NCBI GenBank assembly: GCA_035570275.1
Contig: DATMNI010000186.1
Coordinates: 1 to 28,368 of the forward strand
Source: DATMNI01 sp035570275
GTDB lineage: Bacteria > Acidobacteriota > Terriglobia > Bryobacterales > Bryobacteraceae
Length of the DNA: 28,368 bases
Direction of reading: 5' to 3'
The position numbers and the translations under genes were made by a program. Positions 24,262 to 28,368 of this stretch are shown here, in pieces. Below the pieces are notes generated by a model. That model worked only from the letters and a program-made list of their open reading frames with translations, had not been told where the DNA came from and did not search any database. Positions within the stretch are counted from its first letter, which is position 1; each line of letters starts with the position of its first letter.

Positions 24262-25068
24262 CTAGCCCTGCACCTTCCACAGAATCTGACTGAGCATCCC
24301 TAACAGCACCGGCACATCGCGGGCGGCAACGTCCAGCCTCCGCACCAGCCTGCGGACTTTCTCTTCCCTCGAGGTGGCCGTCAGCCGGTTGATGTAGCCG
24401 CTGTGCCGCAACACTTCCAGCAGCCTCAAGGTGATCTGCTCGTTTCGGGCGGCATCGGCGCGGCCGATTTTTTCGGGGAGCGCCGCCGCGGCCTTGGGGT
24501 CGCGGGCCAGTTCGTAGAGGCAGAGCGCCACCGCCTGGCCCAGGTTCATGGATAAGTCCTGGCCGGTGGTGGGGATGCGCATGAGCCAGTTGCAATGGCT
24601 GAGGTGGTCGTTCGACAGGCCGAATTTTTCCGAGCCGAACAACAGAGCCACCGGCGCCTGCGCCAGGCCGCCGTTAATAAGGCGCGCTCCGTATTCCAGG
24701 CGGCGGATGGGGTGCTGCAATTCGCGATGGCCCACGGATGTGGTGCCGACTACCAGACGGCACTCGGCTACCGCATCGGCGACACTCGAAAACTCCTCGG
24801 CCGCCTGCAGCAGCGGCGCCGCGCCCACGGCCGACCGGGCTTCCCGAAAGGCGACATCGTAAGGGTTGACTACGCGGAGACGGGCAAACCCGAAATTCGC
24901 CATGGCGCGTGCGGCCGCCCCGATGTTCAGCGGGTTGCGCGTCTCCACCAGGACCACGCGGAGGTTGTCTTTCCAGTGCTTGGCGATAGTCTGATCGTAG
25001 CGCGTGAGGGCTGTTGGTGTGCTATTCTGCCCCGCGTCACGGCTGCGAGTCCTGTTGCGTTCTGTCAC
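24262..25068 (-). CDS. trmJ: TrmJ-like tRNA 2'-O-methyltransferase, copy 2 (full length)
   Basis: The 268-residue product has the SPOUT knot motifs NPLNIGAAARAMANFGF, LLFGSEKFGLSN and IPTTGQDLSMNLGQAVA, then a C-terminal helical extension (ITLRLLEVLRQSG-like, TSREEKVRRLVRRLDVAARDVPVLLGML) characteristic of TrmJ. TrmJ methylates the 2'-OH of tRNA nucleotide 32 using S-adenosylmethionine. GTG 25068 is the furthest usable start; a -10-like TAGATT ends nine bases before it and no SD is present, so a leaderless transcript is possible. Its promoter region overlaps the -35 of the divergent rplM promoter. This copy is the likely functional one. Confidence 0.85.
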   Translation of the reverse strand: MTERNRTRSRDAGQNSTPTALTRYDQTIAKHWKDNLRVVLVETRNPLNIGAAARAMANFGFARLRVVNPYDVAFREARSAVGAAPLLQAAEEFSSVADAVAECRLVVGTTSVGHRELQHPIRRLEYGARLINGGLAQAPVALLFGSEKFGLSNDHLSHCNWLMRIPTTGQDLSMNLGQAVALCLYELARDPKAAAALPEKIGRADAARNEQITLRLLEVLRHSGYINRLTATSREEKVRRLVRRLDVAARDVPVLLGMLSQILWKVQG

Positions 25069-25072
25069 CGAT

Positions 25073-25102
25073 TTGACAATCTACCCCAACTCCCCGTAAG
25101 CT
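25073..25102 (+). promoter_or_regulatory. rplM-rpsI promoter, overlapping a divergent trmJ -10
   Basis: TTGACA (25073-25078) and TAAGCT (25097-25102) are 18 bases apart. On the minus strand TAGATT (25083-25078) is a candidate -10 for the trmJ-like gene, so the two promoters share bases and would compete. Confidence 0.6.
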
Positions 25103-25141
25103 AAGTAATTAAAGAGAACGAGTAGTTGGAGACGTGTGTCA

Positions 25142-25573
25142 ATGAGTACCGAATTCCCCTCCAAGAACGCCATCAAGCGTCAGTGGCATGTCATCGATGC
25201 CCAGGATTTGATCCTGGGCAAGCTGGCCAGCAAGGCAGCCATGCTGCTGATGGGCAAGACCAAACCGACGTACACGACGTTCCTGGATACCGGCGATCAC
25301 GTGATCGTCATCAACGCGGCCAAAGTGAAGGTTTCGGGCCGTAAAGAAGAAGACAAGATTTATCGCCATTTCACCGGGTATCCGGGCGGACTGGTGGAAA
25401 AGAGCTTGAAGCGCGTTCGGGCTGAAAAGCCGATTCGCCTGGTGGAAGACGCCATTTCCGGCATGCTTCCCAAAACCAAGCTCGGGAAACAGATGTTCCG
25501 GAAACTACAGGTCTACGCGGGTGACAAGCATCCGCACGCGGCGCAACAGCCAACCGCGCTGACCGTGAAATAG
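25142..25573 (+). CDS. rplM: 50S ribosomal protein L13
   Basis: The 143-residue product contains RQWHVIDAQDLILGKLASKAAMLL, TGDHVIVINAAKVKVSGRKEEDKIYRHFTGYPGG and AISGMLPKTKLGKQMFRKLQVYAGDKHPH, all hallmarks of L13. It binds 23S rRNA early in assembly of the large subunit. GGAG at 25128-25131 is ten bases before ATG 25142; GTG 25136, two codons upstream, is also in frame with a four-base spacing and cannot be excluded. rpsI follows after 12 bases, the conserved rplM-rpsI operon. Confidence 0.97.
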   Translation: MSTEFPSKNAIKRQWHVIDAQDLILGKLASKAAMLLMGKTKPTYTTFLDTGDHVIVINAAKVKVSGRKEEDKIYRHFTGYPGGLVEKSLKRVRAEKPIRLVEDAISGMLPKTKLGKQMFRKLQVYAGDKHPHAAQQPTALTVK

Positions 25574-25585
25574 GCAGGGAGTTTA

Positions 25586-25984
25586 GTGGCAGCGACGATA
25601 GTTCAATATTTGGGTACGGGCCGCCGCAAGAGATCGGTGGCTCGCGTGTTCATGCGGCCCGGTAAGGGCGAGATCAAGGTCAACAACCGCGCGTTCGAGA
25701 ATTACTTTCCCACGGAAAATACGCGCGCCGTGGTGCGGCAGCCGCTGGCGGCTACCGAGACCATGGAGAAATTCGATCTGCTGATTCTTGCGGACGGCGG
25801 CGGCGTCGCCGGACAGGCGGGCGCGGCCCGTCTGGGAATTGCCCGGGCCTTAGTGGAGTTTAATGCGGAACTGCGGTCCCGGCTGAAGAAGCTCGGCTTT
25901 TTGACCCGCGATCCCCGCCAACACGAGCGCAAGAAGTACGGCCAAAAAGGCGCTCGCAAACGGTTCCAGTTCTCCAAACGTTAG
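25586..25984 (+). CDS. rpsI: 30S ribosomal protein S9
   Basis: The 132-residue product starts at GTG 25586 after GGGAG. It has YLGTGRRKRSVARVFMRPGKGEIKVNNR, DGGGVAGQAGAARLGIARALVEFN and the basic C-terminus KKYGQKGARKRFQFSKR, whose last residues reach the P-site tRNA in S9. Length and motifs are standard. It is the second gene of the rplM-rpsI unit. A long hairpin follows ten bases after the stop. Confidence 0.97.
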   Translation: MAATIVQYLGTGRRKRSVARVFMRPGKGEIKVNNRAFENYFPTENTRAVVRQPLAATETMEKFDLLILADGGGVAGQAGAARLGIARALVEFNAELRSRLKKLGFLTRDPRQHERKKYGQKGARKRFQFSKR

Positions 25985-25993
25985 GTCCCTGCG

Positions 25994-26034
25994 AAATCTG
26001 GGAGGTTTTACCGATATCCCTCCCGGATTTTGCC
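25994..26034 (+). terminator. Hairpin after rpsI, probable terminator or attenuator
   Basis: Arms AAATCTGGGAGG (25994-26005) and CCTCCCGGATTT (26019-26030) pair over 12 positions with one G-U wobble and a 13-base loop. Only a short T stretch (TTTT including the stem end) follows, so termination may be partial. Confidence 0.5.
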
Positions 26035-26214
26035 AATCGGGCCGGGCGATCCGTTTTAGGTCGCCGCGGCTTTTTAAGCCCCCCGGTTCCGTCCCGCAGC
26101 GCAGATTTCGCCTTGGGCCCGCGCGGCGAATGCCGAACACCGGCGTATGACGAACACCAACGGAGGGCTAACCCTGGGAGGCTGTTCCCTCCCACATCTG
26201 ACATAGGAGGTAGT
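26035..26214 (+). promoter_or_regulatory. rpsB leader with competing hairpin at the ribosome site
   Basis: TGGGAGG (26175-26181) and CCTCCCA (26188-26194) form a 7-base hairpin with a 6-base loop, 10 bases upstream of the SD AGGAGG (26205-26210). The CCTCC arm could instead pair with the SD GGAGG, so the two structures are mutually exclusive. GGCTT/AAGCC at 26068-26080 forms a further small hairpin. S2 is known to regulate rpsB through the leader in other bacteria; a similar control here is inferred. Confidence 0.4.
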
Positions 26215-27123
26215 TTGCCCGCAATATCGATGAAGGAGTTGCTCGAAGCCGGCGTTCACTTCGGGCACCAGACCAAGCGCTGGAATCCGAAGATGAAGGA
26301 ATACATCTTCGGCGAACGTAACGGCATCTACATTATCGACCTACAGAAGACCCTGAAGATGTTCAAGGACGCCGCCCGCTTCGTGGGCGAGATGGCGGCC
26401 CAGGGCAAGAACGTGCTTTTCGTGGGCACCAAGCGTCAGGCGCAGGAAGCCATCTCCGAAGAAGCCACCCGCTGCCAGATGTACTTCGTCAACCAGCGCT
26501 GGCTGGGCGGCCTGCTGACCAACATGCTGACGGTGCAGAAATCCATCAAGCGGTTGAAGGAACTTGAGGCCATGTCTTCGGTGGAAGGCGGTTACGCCGG
26601 CCGCCCCAAGAAGGAAGTCATCCGGCTGGAGCGCGAGCGCAAGCACCTGGACACGAACCTGTCGGGTATTAAAGATATGCCCGGGCTGCCGGACGTGCTG
26701 TTCGTGATCGATTCCAACAAGGAAGCCATCGCCGTCAAGGAAGCCCGCCGGTTGGGCATTCCGGTGGTGGCGATTGTGGATACCAACTGCGATCCCGACG
26801 AAGTGGACTACGTGATTCCGGGCAACGACGACGCCCTGCGCGCCATTCGTCTGTTTGCCAGCAAGATCTCCGACGCCGTGATTGAAGGCCGCGCGCTCGC
26901 CACCGAGCACGATTTCACCGCCGACAAGATTGTCTCCGACGAAACGCCGGCCGAGGAAGGCATGATGGAGTACACCGAATACGTGGATCCCAAGTATGCC
27001 GAGAAGATCATGGCGGAGAGCCTCAGCATGGAGGACGAACCAATGCAGGCTTCGCGTAAGGGCCCCGCGTCCGAGACCTCCGAACCGGCTGCCGAGGTTG
27101 CGGCCAAGGAAAGCGGACACTAG
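26215..27123 (+). CDS. rpsB: 30S ribosomal protein S2
   Basis: The 302-residue product reads ISMKELLEAGVHFGHQTKRWNPKM, NGIYIIDLQKTLKMF, VLFVGTKRQAQEAI, NQRWLGGLLTNMLTV and DTNCDPDEVDYVIPGNDDALRAIRLFASKISDAV, all S2 landmarks. TTG 26215 is taken as start because AGGAGG lies four bases before it and MPAISMKELL alignment fits; ATG 26230 is internal to that pattern. The tail beyond residue 230 is an acidic, low-complexity extension of about 65 residues ending EPAAEVAAKESGH, longer than in E. coli. tsf follows. Confidence 0.96.
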   Translation: MPAISMKELLEAGVHFGHQTKRWNPKMKEYIFGERNGIYIIDLQKTLKMFKDAARFVGEMAAQGKNVLFVGTKRQAQEAISEEATRCQMYFVNQRWLGGLLTNMLTVQKSIKRLKELEAMSSVEGGYAGRPKKEVIRLERERKHLDTNLSGIKDMPGLPDVLFVIDSNKEAIAVKEARRLGIPVVAIVDTNCDPDEVDYVIPGNDDALRAIRLFASKISDAVIEGRALATEHDFTADKIVSDETPAEEGMMEYTEYVDPKYAEKIMAESLSMEDEPMQASRKGPASETSEPAAEVAAKESGH

Positions 27124-27135
27124 AGGTAGCGAAGA

Positions 27136-27225
27136 AGCTTTCAGCGATCAGCTTTCAGCTCGTCAATCCCCGCGCCTCGGCGTACTCCTGCCGGGCTGAT
27201 GGCTGAATGCTGACCGCTGAAAGCT
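27136..27225. repeat. Large imperfect palindrome between rpsB and tsf
   Basis: A 24-base arm at 27136-27159 (AGCTTTCAGC and TCAGC motifs) matches the reverse complement of 27202-27225 (GCTGAATGCTGACCGCTGAA and AGCT) at 22 of 24 positions, separated by 42 bases. The repeated GCTGA/TCAGC words give it a modular look. It fills nearly all of the 122-base gap between the genes. Confidence 0.8.
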
Positions 27226-27245
27226 AAAGGAACGAACCGAATCTT

Positions 27246-27875
27246 ATGGCGGACATTACCGCAGCATTAGTGAAAGAACTGCGCGAGCGAACTGGCGCGG
27301 GCATGATGGAGTGCAAGGCCGCCCTGGTGGAAGCCAAGGGCGACGTCCCCGAAGCGGAGATTGTCCTGCGCAAGCGCGGCATCGCTTCGGCTCACAAAAA
27401 GGCGTCGCGTGTGACCAAACAGGGATTGATCGGAAGCTACATTCACCAGGGCGGCCAACTGGGCGTGCTGGTGGAGGTCAACTGCGAGTCGGACTTCGTG
27501 GCGCGCACGGAAGATTTCCAGGAACTGGTTCACGACGTGTCGATGCACATCGCCGCCGCCGATCCGCGTTTCGTCCGCAAAGAGGATGTTCCCGCGGACC
27601 TGCTGGACCAGGAGCGCGACATCGCGCGCGCGCGGGCGCTCGCCGAAGGCAAGCCGGAGAAGATTCTCGACAAGATCGTGGAAGGCCGCCTGAGCAAGTT
27701 CTTCGAAGAGGTCTGTCTTCTGGAACAGCCGTTCGTGAAGGAAGCTACCCTGACCATTGGTCAACTGGTGAAGACCAAAATCGCCAAGCTGGGCGAAAAC
27801 ATCAGCATCGCGCGATTCGTCCGCTTCAAAGTAGGTGATTCGGCGGCGCCCGAAAGTCCGGCAGCCGAGCAATAA
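27246..27875 (+). CDS. tsf: Translation elongation factor Ts
   Basis: The 209-residue product begins ITAALVKELRERTGAGMMECKAALVEAKGDVPEAEIVLRKRG (the conserved N-terminal UBA-like region with TGAGMMECK), then GSYIHQGGQLGVLVEVNCESDFVARTEDFQELVHDVSMHIAA with the EF-Tu contact motif, and LLEQPFVKEATLTIGQLV. EF-Ts exchanges GDP for GTP on EF-Tu. It has the shorter form of the protein, about 200 residues, as in Thermus-like lineages. The SD is weak (AAAGGAA, about 12 bases upstream). The order rpsB-tsf-pyrH is conserved. Confidence 0.97.
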   Translation: MADITAALVKELRERTGAGMMECKAALVEAKGDVPEAEIVLRKRGIASAHKKASRVTKQGLIGSYIHQGGQLGVLVEVNCESDFVARTEDFQELVHDVSMHIAAADPRFVRKEDVPADLLDQERDIARARALAEGKPEKILDKIVEGRLSKFFEEVCLLEQPFVKEATLTIGQLVKTKIAKLGENISIARFVRFKVGDSAAPESPAAEQ

Positions 27876-27876
27876 A

Positions 27877-28368
27877 ATGGCTGCCTACAACCGCATTCTG
27901 CTCAAGCTGAGCGGTGAGGCACTGGCCGGATCGCTGACCTTCGGAATTGACCCCGGGCGGGTCAAAGGTCTGGCCCGCGAAGTGGCCGATGTGGCGGCCG
28001 CTGGCGTGCAGATTGGCGTGGTGGTGGGGGGCGGCAACATTTTCCGTGGGGTGGCCGCGGCCGCCCAGAAGATGGACCGCGTTACCGGCGACCATATGGG
28101 CATGCTGGCCACCGTAATCAACTCGCTGGCGCTTTCCGATGCCCTGGAACAGATGGGCATTCCCACCCGCGTGATGAGCGCCATCGAGATGCACCAGGTG
28201 GCCGAACCGTATATCCGGCGGCGCGCTATCCGGCATCTGGAAAAGGGCCGCATCGTGATTTTCGCGGCCGGCACCTCCAACCCATATTTTTCCACCGACA
28301 CGGCGGCCACGTTGCGCGCGCTTGAAATCAAAGCCGACGTGATCGCTAAGGCCACCCGCGTGGACGGT
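27877..28368 (+). CDS. pyrH: UMP kinase, 5' part (runs off the window)
   Basis: ATG 27877 stands one base after the tsf stop. The 164 visible residues start NRILLKLSGEALAG, with GVVVGGGNIFRGVAAAAQKMDRVTGDHMGMLATVINSLAL in outline, then EQMGIPTRVMSAIEMHQVAEPYIRRRAIRHLEKGRIVIFAAG, TSNPYFSTDTAATLRALEI and ATRVDG. These are the phosphate-binding and UMP-binding motifs of bacterial UMP kinase, which makes UDP in pyrimidine synthesis. The tsf and pyrH genes are nearly fused, suggesting cotranscription. The gene is cut by the right edge. Confidence 0.96.
   Translation, partial: MAAYNRILLKLSGEALAGSLTFGIDPGRVKGLAREVADVAAAGVQIGVVVGGGNIFRGVAAAAQKMDRVTGDHMGMLATVINSLALSDALEQMGIPTRVMSAIEMHQVAEPYIRRRAIRHLEKGRIVIFAAGTSNPYFSTDTAATLRALEIKADVIAKATRVDG

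Noticed and set aside
26341..27120. 259-codon minus-strand frame opposite rpsB
   Set aside because: Shadow frame, rich in His, Gly and Leu, opposite a clear S2 gene.

Overview
The window looks like a chromosomal segment from an Acidobacteriota bacterium, probably of the Bryobacterales/Solibacter type. This is inferred from gene families typical of that group: a protein with a TIGR03437-like C-terminal domain, a TIGR03435-like protein, an ABC permease of the acidobacterial duplicated orphan permease (ADOP) type with its own PadR repressor, and an M56 peptidase carrying VWFA-related and TonB segments. It also carries a PSD1/DUF1501 pair, which is shared by Planctomycetes and Solibacter. The DNA is GC-rich. 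Several genes start with GTG or TTG.

Layout. 1-803: 3' part of a probable PHP-type metallohydrolase. 1099-6600, minus strand: blaI, M56 sensor-peptidase, a secreted TIGR03437-type protein and a ferritin-like protein. A tandem operator pair overlies the blaI promoter. 6685-8125: a frameshifted REP-associated tyrosine transposase (RAYT) flanked by REP-like palindromes, with an AlkD-like gene beside it. 8185-12150, minus strand: padR, ADOP permease, TIGR03435 protein, probably one operon. 12224-13304: a 3' remnant of an HtrA-like PDZ protease with its terminator, facing a PHP phosphoesterase. 13364-14377: tandem repeats and a secreted DUF1080 protein. 14537-15726: a promoter-led cassette of a toxin-like BECR-type nuclease, an overlapping zinc-ribbon protein and a third small protein. 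16281-20848: a two-gene PSD1 cytochrome/DUF1501 operon.

20915-25068 is a rearranged toxin-antitoxin island. It holds a BrnT/BrnA-like pair, two copies of an MNT nucleotidyltransferase (only the second followed by a HEPN partner, which is broken), a RelE/AbrB-type pair, and two almost identical trmJ-like methyltransferase genes produced by a 737-bp duplication. A third scrap of the trmJ 3' end lies on the far side of the RelE/AbrB cassette. 25073-28368 is the conserved translation block rplM-rpsI, then rpsB-tsf-pyrH, with structured leaders and a large intergenic palindrome between rpsB and tsf.

No rRNA, tRNA or CRISPR array was recognised. All family names come from reading the translated sequence and remembered motifs; no database search was run.
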